NCBI GenBank assembly: GCA_935421135.1
Contig: OW285197.1
Coordinates: forward strand, 13,955,223 to 14,019,222
DNA: 64,000 nt
Direction of reading: 5' to 3'
Origin: Bugulina stolonifera
Lineage: Eukaryota > Bryozoa > Gymnolaemata > Cheilostomatida > Bugulidae
The position numbers were made by a program, and so were the translations under genes. The notes below the pieces were generated by a model that made no database searches, was not told where the DNA came from, and saw only the letters and a list, made by a program, of their open reading frames with translations. Of the stretch, positions 1-15,500 are shown one piece after another; the stretch's first letter is position 1, and every line of letters starts with the position of its first letter.

Positions 1-798
1 TTTTTCGCCAATCTTGAGAAGACTCCATTGTTTTATCGGTAATTTTTCGTTGCCGCTCAACTACTTTGAACTAGGCTGCTTATTAGGTCAGATTTCGTGC
101 GATACTATTGGTGTATAAAGCCGTGGAACAACTTATTAGTTCTATAAACTTTGGTTTTATGTTGTAGTTGTTCATTAGCCTCTGTACACGGTCCTCATGT
201 TATATCAGGAAGGGGGATCTAACCCCACCCTCCCTGTTTAGTTAACTCTCCACATATTACAATATTCTAACACTCTTCTCTTCTACTATATACCTCTAGG
301 TCATTAACACGTACTACAGGCCATTTTCATTTGGTAGCTGAAAGTGGCCCATTGGATCAGGAGTCAACATACAGTATTGTATACCAGTACGATGATACAT
401 ATCCTACATGTACACTATTATAACCAGTAGACTAGTAACAGCTAATAGCAGATAGTCTAGTAGATTTTATTATTGTTTATTACTCAGTCTGTCTACAATA
501 ATGTAACTGGTTTCTATGTACCAGCTGACTTGATATAGTCTGAGGTTCCTACCATTGAGTGAGTTTGGTTTACATGTACCCAATAAGAGGCCCCGTGTTC
601 CCTCTGTGGGTATGATCTCACTCGTGGTTCCTATCCATTCTGCTTCTACTTTGCAGAAGTGAGAGTAGAGCTGGGGATGGTAGTTGTGGTTGTGGGGGGG
701 GGGGCGTAGAGTGTACACCCATGGCTTGTATCATACAGTGTCACAGGTACTGAAGCTATGACTTCCAGGTGGTTCCACATTATTTGTGTTTATTATAG
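1..798. other. Upstream hemicentin intron, no exon recognised
   Basis: The first visible exon starts in the middle of the VWA domain, so this must be intron unless an unseen exon is present. I looked for the DxTxS strand of the VWA domain and did not find it. There is a G-run near 693 and no coding signal on either strand. Confidence 0.6.
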
Positions 799-3700
799 GT
801 TATAGAGGGGGCTAGTAGGATACTAGCTACTACACTGAGCAGGAGTGAACAACCTTTACATAACTATGTACTTGTTCCTTTCAGAGATCCAGGTATGTGT
901 ATATATTCAGTGGGGGAGATAACCCCTATTATATACTATATACTACTGTATAGGCCTACTATATACTATTGTATATTATAACTAGTAATAGGTATTATTA
1001 GTGTAGTTTTATTTGATATTTTCTCAGCTATATATTGTAGTTTATCAGGTAGAGGTATCTATTTGATGATTGTTTGTTGTTTACACTTGGACTATAGTAT
1101 AAATAATTCACACAGATAACAGCTTATAGTAGACTACTACATGTACATAATACTATACTATGTGATACTGTATATACTTACTATGTATATGCAGTACTGC
1201 TACAGTGATATGTATCTATATTATACTATTACTAGTACTAGTACTGTATATACTTACTATCAGGCTTCAAAATCGATACTGTCAAAATTATGGATTAAAT
1301 CGATATTGATCAGTGGTAGAAAAGTAGAGAAATGACTGTATTCGATAATGATTTCAGAAAATATCTATTAAGGATTTTCTTAATCGATATCGATGTTGGA
1401 AGTGATATTATATCACTTGCTGATGCAATCAAAGCTAGAGAAACAAGTCAAATGACTGCGTTTTTTCATGTAACTGCAATTTCCAATCATTATTTGAAAG
1501 ACTTGCTGAAACTCTAAAATAATCTTTATCTAGTAATAATAATTAACCTTCACACCTTATAGTTATTCAATCACTAGCATAGTCTGGTATATATCAAATT
1601 ATTATAATTATTACATTATATTATTTATATTAGAATGAAATAAGAATTAGGTAACATCAAGGTCAAGTGAAAGTTGAAAATATAAAATGAAAATAAAATA
1701 GAAATATTATTGTTAACTATTACTACATATTAATTATACAAATATCAATATGATTTAATTGATGTCATAATTTAATATTATTTTACATCACATTGACATT
1801 TGTCATTTGATAGATATTTAATTTTAAATTTATTAGATATTTATTAATAATAATTATTTTATAACAATTATTAATAAATTATTAAATGAATTAAATTATA
1901 TAATATCAGTATATAATATATGAGTATGATAATACTCACTGGTTACAAAGCAAAAGTAATTATATTATCCAGAATTCGGTTCAGTACAAAAATATTGCTA
2001 TTTTTTCAGTAATCAGTTCACCGAGCTTGACTTCTGCACAATATGTGCTCTCAAGTCTCAAAACAAAACGCCAATCACAGCAAACTCACATTATTTTTGT
2101 TTTTTTAATCAAATTAATTTTATTGGCCTGAATAGTGAATAATAATAAAGAAACCACTGTATTTAAAAATTTGGTGACCAGAGTGTAATTTTGAAAGATT
2201 TATTGAAAAAGAAACTAGGGCGCTTTTCATTTGGAGATTAAAATATGATCTTGGTATATTAGTTCCCTGTTCAGCTACAGTACAATTGACTCGTGATTTA
2301 TATTATATTTGACAGGTAATATTAATTAATTTATGCAATTAATGTAGTTGCCAAGCTATCATAAAAATTGTTATGGATTTATTGAAGTTTAATTGTGCTG
2401 GAAATAAGGAAAATATCGATTTAACCCTTTACTAAAAAAAAACGAAATTAGAATCGTTTAAAAATTTTGAAAATTATAGAATACAAATAAATCGTTAGCC
2501 AATTTACATCGAGTTGCCCAATCGCTAATTCCTGCTTACTATGTATATACAGTACTACTACAGTGATATGTATCTATATTATACTATTACTAGTACTACT
2601 TGAGGTATATATACTTACTCACCAGTACAAAGAGTACATTATAATACACATATTAATATATAACACATGTTATACTGGTTAACTGTTAGTATATATATAT
2701 ATACACAGCTGATATACACACCTACTCTACTAGTATACTGTACATATATGTATCAACAGTATAGAATGATAGAATATACCATATATATAAACTATGTCCA
2801 TATGTTGACCCTAGTCATCCTCATATTTCAAGTTAATATCAGTTAATTGCTTACAGAGTACTGAATAATTCTCTTAGTTTTTATATATTCAAAACAAAAG
2901 TAACTTTGTCTCCTAAAATGAATTTAAATATCATATGATTTGTATTGTTGAACTGTATGAGTAGTATAGAGTAGTAGATAGTATATGATTATTCAGTGAA
3001 TAGATAGCTTAGACAGGGAAATAAATGACATTTATAAGTTATCTCCCCTGAATGTGATCTCATTACCTGCAGTTAATATATAACTAAATATTTATATCAG
3101 TTACGGTGTCAACTAATAAATGGTATGCTAGCAAATACCAGTCTTATATAGGGTAGTAACTTCAGTTATACAGTAATACACCACTGAAGGGAATATTATA
3201 CCATGTACAATGTATGTGATGGTCATATTCACTAGATTTCCATGTTCCCTGTTAGTGATTGGTAGCATGGAAACACAGTGCATCTTGGTATAACTGTGGT
3301 TATATCTATTCTATACAAACTATTTATTGTATAATATGATAATACACATGGTATACTATACTATACATGTTATATACTATGTACTTGTATATGATAATAC
3401 ACATGGTATACTGTACTATACATGTTATATATTATGTACTTGTATATGATAATACACATGGTATACTATACATGTTATATACTATGTACTTGTATATGAT
3501 GATACACATGGTATACTATACATGTTATATACTATGTACTTGTATATGATAATACACATGGTATACTATACATGTTATATACTATGTACTTGTATATGAT
3601 AATACACATGGTATACTATACATGTTATATATTATGTACTTGTATATGATAATACACATGGTATACTATACATGTTATATACTATGTACTTGTATATGAT

Positions 3701-5978
3701 AATACACATGGTATACTATACATGTTATATATTATGTACTTGTATATGATAATACACATGGTATACTATACATGTTATATACTATGTACTTGTATATGAT
3801 GATACACATGGTATACTATACATGTTATATACTATGTACTTGTATATGATAATACACATGGTATACTATACATGTTATATACTATGTACTTGTATATGAT
3901 AATACACATGGTATACTATACATGTTATATACTATGTACTTGTATATGATAATACACATGGTATACTATACATGTTATATATTATGTACTTGTATATGAT
4001 AATACACATGGTATACTATACATGTTATATACTATGTACTTGTATATGATGATACACATGGTATACTATACATGTTATATACTATGTACTTGTATATGAT
4101 AATACACATGGTATACTATACATGTTATATACTATGTACTTGTATATGATAATACACATGGTATACTATACATGTTATATATTATGTACTTGTATATGAT
4201 AATACACATGGTATACTATACATGTTATATACTATGTACTTGTATATGATGATACACATGGTATACTATACATGTTATATACTATGTACTTGTATATGAT
4301 AATACACATGGTATACTATACATGTTATATACTATGTACTTGTATATGATAATACACATGGTATACTATACATGTTATATACTATGTACTTGTATATGAT
4401 AATACACATGGTATACTATACATGTTATATACTATGTACTTGTATATGATGATACACATGGTATACTATACATGTTATATACTATGTACTTGTATATGAT
4501 AATACACATGGTATACTATACATGTTATATATTATGTACTTGTATATGATAATACACATGGTATACTATACATGTTATATACTATGTACTTGTATATGAT
4601 GATACACATGGTATACTATACATGTTATATACTATGTACTTGTATATGATAATACACATGGTATACTATACATGTTATATACTATGTACTTGTATATGAT
4701 AATACACATGGTATACTATACATGTTATATACTATGTACTTGTATATGATAATACACATGGTATACTATACATGTTATATACTATGTACTTGTATATGAT
4801 GATACACATGGTATACTATACATGTTATATACTATGTACTTGTATATGATGATACACATGGTATACTATACATGTTATATACTATGTACTTGTATATGAT
4901 GATACACATGGTATACTATACATGTTATATACTATGTACTTGTAGATATTGGTCCAGTAACGGTCACTACTGATGCTGATGAATTTGAGGATGAACTGAG
5001 TTACTTGTATGTTCAGGTAGGAGAGAGAGAGAGAGAGACAGGGGAGATAATTCCCTTGTCTACCTACACATCCTGTACCTCCACTTTAATACTTATATGT
5101 ATATTTCCTTTGAACTCGCATGTACATATCAACTTTATAGGCACTATGTGAATGTGCATAAAGTGAACTGTAGACTAAGGACCATGTCTCATGTTGTAGG
5201 GAGGAGGGGACTGTCCAGAGATGTCCATAGGGGCTATACAGAAGGCTCTAGAGGAATCTCTACCCAGATCATATATTTATGTGTTCACTGACGCTAGGGC
5301 TAAGGACTATCACCTCACAGATAAAGTGATTGAACTCATCCAGCGTAAGGAGAGTCAGGTATGGTAGGGGACGGTTCAATAAAATATGTCTCCTCCACCT
5401 CCGCTCAAACGTTGCTATATTGTGTAGCCTCTGTTCCATGTACTTACAGGTTGTGTTTGTAATGACTGGAGACTGTGGAGACAATACTCATGAGGGTTTC
5501 GTATCTTACCTGAAGATAGCCAGCACCAGCTCTGGTCAAGTATTCCTGCTCAAGAAACATCAAGTCAACGAGGTGATTTATGCAGTGGCAGCCATCTTGC
5601 ATTGTCTATTTTGAAACATTCAACTCTGTTTCAGGCGGATTGTTAAGCGACGATGTGAATTAGTCCGTGATTGGCCACTACGGTGTGAACTAGTCTGTGA
5701 TTGGCCACTACGATGTGAACTAATCTGTGATTGGCCACTACGGTGTGAACTAGTCTGTGATTGGCCACTATATGAAACTAAATAGAATTAATCTGTTTAT
5801 ATTCAGGTACTCAACTTTGTGAAGATAGCTATCAACACACGGAAGGTGAACCTTTTGGCCATAGATCACGTTGAGCCGTCAAAGACTATATATTATATGC
5901 CAGTTGATACTCACCTTAGAGAGTTTACAGTGTCTTTGAGCGGAGAGGAACCTTACATTAGTATACTAGACCAAGACG
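799..5978 (+). CDS. HMCN1: Hemicentin exons 1-5: VWA domain (C-terminal part)
   Basis: Exons are 799-892, 4946-5016, 5200-5358, 5450-5572 and 5807-5978. The first reads [13 protein letters not shown] and ends VPFRDP. Exon 2 reads [17 protein letters not shown]. Exon 3 opens with GGGDCPEMS, whose aspartate is the third metal-site (MIDAS) position of VWA domains, and continues through [15 protein letters not shown]. Exon 4 reads [16 protein letters not shown] and ends [13 protein letters not shown]. These match vertebrate hemicentin block by block. Exon 5 starts with the last VWA helix (VLNFVKIAI) and runs into the linker. The strand with the DxTxS motif is missing because its exon lies upstream. 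I found no such exon in 1-798. Confidence 0.95.
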
Positions 5979-6420
5979 GTAGGTGGAGATGACTACTAGT
6001 CTATAAGATATGCTATCAGATCAGAGAAGTGTGTTAGTAGCTGTGCTGTGATTGGACAGTCACCTGCATTATGTACTGAAGGGAAAGTGGGATCAGCTAA
6101 TGTGCAGCTTGTATGAACTTTGGTCTCCTTACTCTATGGTCACATAGTATACTTATATGATCTTTGGTCTACTTGCTCTATCGTCACATATTATACTTAT
6201 ATGATCTTTGGTATAGGTAACCCACCTCCCTCTGACCAGTTCACAGAACTCCTCCGTCTCAAGAATGTCTACATTGTAAACATTAAGAATCCTGGACCAG
6301 GAAACTGGACAATGGACATCTCGTCCAGTTCTGCTCACACTCTCAGGGTGACCGGTTCGTATACTAGTACAACCTTTAAAGTACCAAACAATTCCAGAGT
6401 TGTGTATGTCTGCCTGTCTT

Positions 6421-6505
<85 letters not shown>

Positions 6506-9500
6506 ATGTCTGTCTGTCTGTCTGTCTGTCTGTCAGTTTTTCGGAAGAGCTGCTTATTTAACCAAATCAAAATTATTTCTGAGGCTCACAATGTGACTGT
6601 CTTTGTACAGTAGGAGTCATCTTCTCATGTAAGAGATGATAACTTCCAATTCATACCTGTAAGTATAGTATATCGATATGTATAGTATTGTATATATGAG
6701 TGTATGTACTAGATATATATTGTAACTGTTTACTATATAAATACAGGTCTAAGTACTCTAGACTTTACTCAAAGGTTTGGAGTTGGTGATGACTTTATAT
6801 TTGAATCTGCCTACGCTAGACCAGTCTCAGGTATGATCTTCATTTATTCATATATTATATTACAGTGAATACAGTCAAACCCTTGTAGAACTACAGTCAA
6901 GCCTCTATATAACCACATTGTACATGTACAGTAAATCCTCTGTAAAGCTACAGTCAACCCCCTGTAGAACTACAGTCAAACCTCTTAGTATCAACAGATT
7001 TTACCTTTTAACATCTAACTTACCACATCATATGGAATAATGGACGTTGTGGCAAAGATAGTGGAAGGGAAGATCGGACACTCAACGATATATCCCTGTC
7101 CCACCAAATGCCCCAATTTGGCGGTCCCGACGTTCCGCGATCCACTTCCCGCCTTAAATGTGTTGAACTTTTAGATGGCTGCTAGACTAGTTTCGCGAAG
7201 CAACGGGTTAACTGTTGCGCTCTTTCTAATAATATATCGGTTGTATAAGTAGATTGTCTATTCGGTGCCGCTGTTAGCAATATTATCTGATTGGCCGGCG
7301 GAACACCAATAGCAAGATTTGTGTACAAGGTAGCACAACTCTTTGCTTTGTTCGGACCGCGTTTAGAAGCGGGGGACGGACAGTTTTTGGCCTGAGTGTC
7401 TGATCTTCCCTTCCACTATCTTTGGTTGTGGTATGACGTTATGTACATGGCACACAGGTCTACCAATGCACACCTACATCAATGGTACCGGAGTAGAGGA
7501 GGGAGTCGTGTTCCATCAGGTGGATATGATGTCACTAGAGGGTGAGACTCTCCTATCTTTACCTTTACACATGTTTGACCTCTCCACTCTCTACAACTCG
7601 ACCTCTATAATGCCTCCAGATGGATACTTCTATCTCAAGGTACACTGATATATAATATAGTATCTAAACTGTTATACTATAATATAATATAGGGAAAGCA
7701 TATTTGAAGCTGTAGTTCCCATATGCTTATATTTGAATATGCTGAATAGTCTACTTGTGTATACTGTAGAATATATGTCCCTATTTACAGGTAGTTAGCG
7801 ACTACTTATCATGTATATCAGTTAGTAGCACATGTTACCTAATGTACCGTATGTTGTATGACTCACCCAGGTACCGTATGTTGTATGACTCACCCAGGTA
7901 CCGTATGTTGTTTGACTCACCCAGTTACCATATGTTGTATGACTCACCCAGGTACTGTATGTTGTATGACTCACCCAGGTGCCGTATGTTGTATGACTCA
8001 CCCAGGTACTGTATGTTGTATGACTCACCCAGGTACCATATGTTGTATGACTCACCCAGGTGCCGTATGTTGTATGACTCACCCAGGTACCATATGTTGT
8101 ATGACTCACCCAGGTGCTGTATGTTGTACGACTCACCCAGGTAACATATGTTGTATGACTCACACAGGTACTGTATGTTGTACGACTCACCCAGGTAACA
8201 TATGTTGTATGACTCACCCAGGTACTGTATGTTGTATGACTCACCCAGGTAACATATTATGTTGTATGACTCACCCAGGTACCGTATGTTGTATGACTCA
8301 CCCAGGTAACATATGTTGTATGACTCACCCAGGTACTGTATGTTGTATGACTCACCCAGGTACTGTATGTTGTATGACTCACCCAGGTACTGTATGTTGT
8401 ATGACTCACCCAGGTACTGTCTGTTGTGTGACTCACCCAGGTACTATAGGTTGTACGACTCACCCAGGTACCGTATGTTGTATGACTCGCCCAGGTACTG
8501 TATGTTGTATGACTCGCTCAGGTGCCGTTTGTTGTATGACTCACCCAGGTAACATATGTTCTATGACTCACCCAGGTACACGGGACTGATGAGAGAGGAT
8601 TCCCTTTTATAAGGAGTAGCAAGTCTGCCATATCAGCTGTCATACCTGAATCTCCTATTATAACCATGGCACCCAAGTCTATAGGTATGTTAGTACGGGT
8701 GGTCCATAAGACACCCAAACTATGTTCACATAATTATAACAGCCTGGGATCATGAAAGTGTTGATTACATATCACATTGATATACATGTACATGTAGTAA
8801 GTCATATATGAATATTATACGTGAACAAGCATGTCTGTCTTGTGCTAGCTCTCTGATGTATTATTGTTACTTTGTTTATCAGGTCACCATGGAGACAGTT
8901 TCAATCTCATGTGTATAGTCGATAGCCTCGTACCGTTTGTTGTGAGGTGGTTTAAGGAATCTGTACCTATAACTGAGGAACAATACTATCTGTAAGTCAA
9001 CTAAAGGTTGTTTGGGGGAGGATGTACCGTCCCCATCTATGTGGGTGTAGAATTCATTCTTCAGTCTATGCTGATGTCAGCTTATCAATCATTAGTCAGT
9101 TAAACTTGTTACACTCAGCCTGTGCAGGAAGTAGGTAGAGTAGCCCACTGTTGTATATGATACTATGATATTCCCACTTCCTGTTACAGACAGACAGAGA
9201 CTGTGTTTCACACACTTCCTGAGCTGACTTTAGCTGACGAAGCAAACTATTCATGTGTAGCGGAGAGTAGATCAGGGGCTGGTATTGGCTCCATGTTCCT
9301 GGATGTGACGGATCCCCCTCCCTTCATACACCCCATCCAGAACACGACTGTGGCACCGGGAGACAAGGCTATACTAGACTGTGTTGTAGAGACACAAGTT
9401 TCATACGATATCAAGTGGTATAAGGTGTCCCCTCATAGCGGTAAGTCTACCATTTGTATGTTATTATTGACACATATTCCCAAAGATTAACTGCTTTACT

Positions 9501-12500
9501 CTGTGTTATTTGTTTTTTACTATGTGGATTACAGGAAGGAATATTTCTATGCCCTCCCTCATGTTTCTCACTAACAACAGCCTTAACCTGCCCAGAGTGG
9601 AGGAAACCAACGAGGGCTGGTACATCTGTGAGGCTGAGAATGTGGGTGGTAAAAGCTCCCAGAGGACCTTCCTAAAGGTACGCTCTCGTCTATCAGTTAC
9701 TAGACATACAGAGGTAGTTGGGCTCTTCCTATTCTCCCTACTCTCATTCTTTCATTCTGTAGAACCGCTGGTTATCTCTCCTGACGAGAGTCAGCTCAAG
9801 TATCTACTTCCTGTAATCTAATAATCTAATACATGTTTTAGGTGGGTGCAGCTCCAGAGGTTAGAGTGAGGCCCAGGGAAACAGACTTTGTTGCTGGAGA
9901 TGTGACTAAGATAAGATGTCAGGCTACAGGATCCCCACTGGCTACTCTAACATGGAGACATCGTGGTAGAACCATTAGACCAGATGAACGAATCAGTGAG
10001 CTCTTCAGCCTCATCTCATCTCTTACAACTATTTACACTCCATAGTGATATTGTAGTATTTCTACTGCAACGACTTCTATCTGCTTATTTATAGTATCAC
10101 ATTATAACAAGTATGACAGTAGGGTCGTAAGTATGGCTGGCCGGCCGGCTGGCTGGCTGACAGTTATAATAATATAATTCACACACACTAGGTCTTACTT
10201 TAGGTATTAGAGGCAATGAGCTGATACTGACTGATATGACCAGATCTGATGCTGGAGTGTATGACTGTGTAGCTACTAATATTGCTGGTAGTGCCAGAGC
10301 TTCCTCTGATGTCAGGTATGTTTATACTAACTCTCTGTTTTTCTTGGAAAGCAAATAGAGGTATATTTACTGATTGTGGACACAACTTCAAAATAAACCA
10401 CTATGTCGCTATCTAAACATATGTTGTCTGTTTTTGCATCTTTTTTGGTGAGTGTCTATGACCTATGTTAAGGAAGTACCTGCTGTACACGTCATGTGAT
10501 TGGATAACTAGTGAATGTATGTACACTACTAGATCTGTACCACATTACGTATCACCATATTATATAACCACTTAGGTACATAGAGAAACCATATGTTAGA
10601 CTGGAGACAGATTCACTTCTAGTCGCTAAGGGTGAACCTGCTGCCCTCGTTTGTCAGGCTACAGGCATTCCGTCTCCCCAGATCACATGGTACAAGAACA
10701 GTAGAGAGGTGAGTGAGCACACAACTCCAATACTACTACATAGTAATGTGTGACTAGATAATACTAGCCAAAATTGAGGGCGGGAAGGGAGATGTCATAT
10801 GCTGTGGAATAACATACCATTTCTTAATTATCTACCAATATATACTCTTAGCTTATCTTATAGATAAACGAAGGGAATGCATTTGTAAGGGTAACATCTA
10901 GTGGAGACCTCATGCTGCTTGGCGCTCAGCCAGAAGATGCTGCCGAGTACACGTGTTTAGCTCGGAACAAAGCTGGAGACGATCGGGGAGTTATACTACT
11001 GGAGGTTGGCTGTATGTTACTATTATATATTATATGTATTATGTTACTATTATATATTATATGTATTATGTTACTGTTATATATTATATGTATTATGTTA
11101 CTATTATATATTATATGTATTATGTTACTATTATATATTATATGTATTATGTTACTATTATATTATATTATATGTATTATGTTACTGTTATATATTATAT
11201 GTATTATGTTACTGTTATATATTATATGTATTATGTTACTATTATATATTATATGTATTATGTTACTATTTTATATCATATATATTATGTTACTGTTATA
11301 TATCATATGTATTATGTTACTATTATATATTATATGTACTATGTTACTGTTATATATTATATGTATTATGTTACTGTTATATATTATATGTATTATGTTA
11401 CTGTTATATATTATATGTATTATGTTACTATTATATATTATATGTATTATGTTACTATTTTATATCATATATATTATGTTACTGTTATATATCATATGTA
11501 TTATGTTACTATTATATATTATATGTATTATGTTACTATTTTATATTATATGTATTATGTTACTATTATATATTATATGTATTATGTTACTATTATATAT
11601 TATATGTATTATGTTACTATTTTATATTATATGCATTATGTTACTATTATATATTATATGTATTATGTTACTATTATATATTATATGTATTATGTTACTA
11701 TTATATATTATATGTATTATGTTACTATTATATCTTATATGTATTATGTTACTATTATATATTATATGTATTATGTTACTATTATATATTATATGTATTA
11801 TGTTACTATTTTATATTATATGTATTAAGTTACTATTATATATCATATGTATTATGTTACTATTATATATTATATGTATTATGTTACTATTATATATTAT
11901 ATGTATTATGTTACTGTTATATAATATATGTATTATGTTACTATTATATATTATATGTATTATGTTACTATTTTATATCATATGTATTATGTTACTGTTA
12001 TATATTATACCGTATATTATATCTTATAGTTATGGTCTGGTAGATTTTGTTAGTGTTTCCTTCGCTGATGTTTAGCCTGTGATTCTGTATGAATAATTAG
12101 CCTTCATCTCTATAATTATCAACCTGTGAATAATCGCTAGCCTGAGTTCTATACTTTTGTTTTATTCCATAGCGGTGCCTGTGATTACCAGCCCACCTCG
12201 AAGTGCTCAGATAGATATAGGAAAGGATGCTAGTATGCCTTGTATAGCTAGTGGATATCCCACACCTAACATTACATGGACAAAGGAGATTGGACAGATA
12301 GATGATAGTAGTGTGTATATAGATGTGAACAATACTCTTCATATCAGAGGTGAGTGTATAGTGTGTCTAACCTAGTAGAGGTGACTCCCTTATCATATAC
12401 TATATATATGTGTGTATCTCACTCAATAGCCTGTGTAGTGGAAGTCAATACGGGGTGCTACTCAACCCCGCCCCCCCCCCCCACCCACAGATCAACAGGG

Positions 12501-15500
12501 ACGACTCAGTCTATACAATGTGTAGTAAATCATGGTAGAAAGTAACTAGCAACGTGTACCAGTAATTTCTACTATAACAATGTTATTATTGTCACGTCTG
12601 TCCAGGGATTGAGAAGGAAAATGAAGGGACATACGTCTGCACTGCTAGGAATCAATTTGGTTCACATCAAGTCACAGCTTCTGTTATGGTGACAGGAATT
12701 ATCTCCCCTGTCATAGGGTTCATTAGCCCACTAATAGAGCTAAGGAGTGATGAGACTCTTTACCTACAGTGTGTGGTGGTGATGGGAAACCCCAGACCTA
12801 GTATAGAGTAAGTTACTACACTCACACACACTCAACTGATTGTGTAGGACTTGTTGTATTCTGGTGTTAGACATCAATGTTGAGTGAACTGTGTAATACT
12901 GTTTCCTTTGACCTCTAGATGGTTCAAGAACGGTGAGATAATGACATCTGTACCAGGAAAGGTTCTGCTATCACCTGGTGGTACGCTGACAGTGACGGAT
13001 GTAGATCTAGCTGATGAGGGGGAGTACATGTGTAGAGCTACTAATATAGGGGGTACTGCTACCATGCATACAAGACTTGATGTCAGGGGTAGGTGATGCG
13101 TTTGATGAGTGATAGTTTTGTAACAATACTGAATATGTATAAATAATCACTTCATTGGTTGATATAAACGTGAAAGTCCTTCACATACTACTTCTTATTG
13201 TTAAACTTCACACTGAGACTATGTTAATGGTTTATTGTGTATCTACAGTTCCTCCCACGATTGAGAAGTCGGGTCTAATTGAGAAGGTCCACAGTCTACA
13301 AGGAAATGCAGTGACCTTGACCTGTAACTATACAGGAGATCCCCAGCCAGATATCACATGGACTAAGAACGGTAGGCTATGATGAACACCACCATCTAGT
13401 ATTTAACACGCATTCAGTGGTGTTCTACTGTACCATGAGTAGTTGTACTGTACTGTACCATGAGTAGTTGTACTGTACTGTACCATGAACAGTTGTACTG
13501 TACTGTACCATGAGTAGTTGTACTGTACTGTACTGTACCATGAGTAGTTGTACTGTACTGTACCATGAGTAGTTGTGCTGTACTGTACCATGAACAGTTG
13601 TACTGTACCATGAGTAGTTGTACTGTACTGTACAATGAGTAGTTGTACTGTACTGTCCCATGAACAGTTGTACTGTACAGTACCATGAGTAGTTGTACTG
13701 TACTGTACCATGAACAGTTGTACTGTACTGTACCATGAGTAGTTGTACTCTACTGTACCATGAGTAGTTGTACTGTACTGTACAATGAGTAGTTGTACTG
13801 TACTGTACCATGAACAGTTGTACTGTACAGTACCATGAGTAGTTGTACTCTACTGTACCATGAGCAGTTGTACTGTACCATGAACAGTTGTACTGTACTG
13901 TACCATGAGTAGTTGTACTGTACTGTACCATGAACAGTTGTACTCTACTGTACCATGAGTAGTTGTACTGTACTGTACAATGAGTAGTTGTACTGTACTG
14001 TACCATGAACAGTTGTACTGTACTGTACCATGAACAGTTGTACTGTACAGTACCATGAACAGTTGTACTGTACCATGAGTAGTTGTACTGTACTGTACCA
14101 TGAGTAGTTGTACTGTACTGTACCATGAACAGTTGTACTGTACTGTACCATGAGCAGTTGTACTGTACCATGAGCAGTTGTACTGTACTGTACAACTGAT
14201 TATTAAACTATTGTATTACAGGTAACCCCATATCTCTAAGTGACCCTCACTATTACATTAATATGGACAACAACTTAGAGATATTTGTGACGGAACCCAG
14301 CGATACTGCAGAGTACGCTTGTACTGCCAGAAACCTTGTCGGAGACGATACAAAGACTGTCTCTCTTGTTATCAGAGGTAATCAACTCATACCATACACC
14401 GATCAAACAATATTCACGTGTTGACAGTATAGAAATGTGTCAGTTGGTAGTATAGAAATGTGTCAGTTGGTAGTATAGAAATGTGTCAGTTAGTAGTATA
14501 GAAATGGGTCAGTTGGTAGTATAGAAATGTGTCAGTTGATAGTATAGAAATGGGTCAGTTGATAGTATAGAAATGTGTCAGTTGGTAGTATAGAAATGGG
14601 TCAGTTGATAGTATAGAAATGTGTCAGTTGATAGTATAGAAATGTGTCAGTTGGTAGTATAGAAATGTGTCAGTTGATAGTATAGAAATGGGTCAGTTGA
14701 TAGTATAGAAATGGGTCAGTTGATAGTATAAAAATGGGTCAGTTGGTAGTATAGAAATGTGTCAGTTGATAGTATAGAAATGTGTCAGTTGATAGTATAG
14801 AAATGTGTCAGTTGGTAGTATAGAAATGTGTCAGTTGACAGTATAGAAATGTGTCAGTTGATAGTATAGAAATGTGTCAGTTGATAGTATAGAAATGTGT
14901 CAGTTGATAGTATAGAAATGTGTCAGTTGATAGTATAGAAATGGGTCAGTTGATAGTATAGAAATGTGTCAGTTGATAGTATAGAAATGTGTCAGTTGGT
15001 AGTATAGAAATGTGTCAGTTGATAGTATAGAAATGGGTCAGTTGATAGTATAGAAATGTGTCAGTTGATAGTATAGAAATGGGTCAGTTGATAGTATAGA
15101 AATGGGTCAGTTGATAGTATAGAAATGTGTCAGTTGGTAGTATAGAAATGTGTCAGTTGGTAGTATAGAAATGGGTCAGTTGATAGTATAGAAATGGGTC
15201 AGTTGATAGTATAGAAATGTGTCAGTTGGTAGTATAGAAATGTGTCAGTTGATAGTATAGAAATGGGTCAGTTGATAGTATAGAAATGGGTCAGTTGATA
15301 GTATAAAAATGGGTCAGTTGGTAGTATAGAAATGTGTCAGTTGATAGTATAGAAATGTGTCAGTTGATAGTATAGAAATGTGTCAGTTGGTAGTATAGAA
15401 ATGTGTCAGTTGACAGTATAGAAATGTGTCAGTTGATAGTATAGAAATGTGTCAGTTGATAGTATAGAAATGTGTCAGTTGATAGTATAGAAATGTGTCA

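Noticed and set aside
7858..8589. 243-codon [12 protein letters not shown] periodic frame, resembling a repeat protein
   Set aside because: Out of phase with exon 9 and explained by the 27-bp acceptor repeat.
10912..12075. Open frames of 291-387 codons on the plus strand
   Set aside because: Produced by a 27-bp repeat that keeps frame and lacks stops. The true Ig4 exon ends at 11011 with a good donor.
13425..14195. 256-codon minus-strand frame
   Set aside because: Repeat artefact within a hemicentin intron; no signal of a separate gene.
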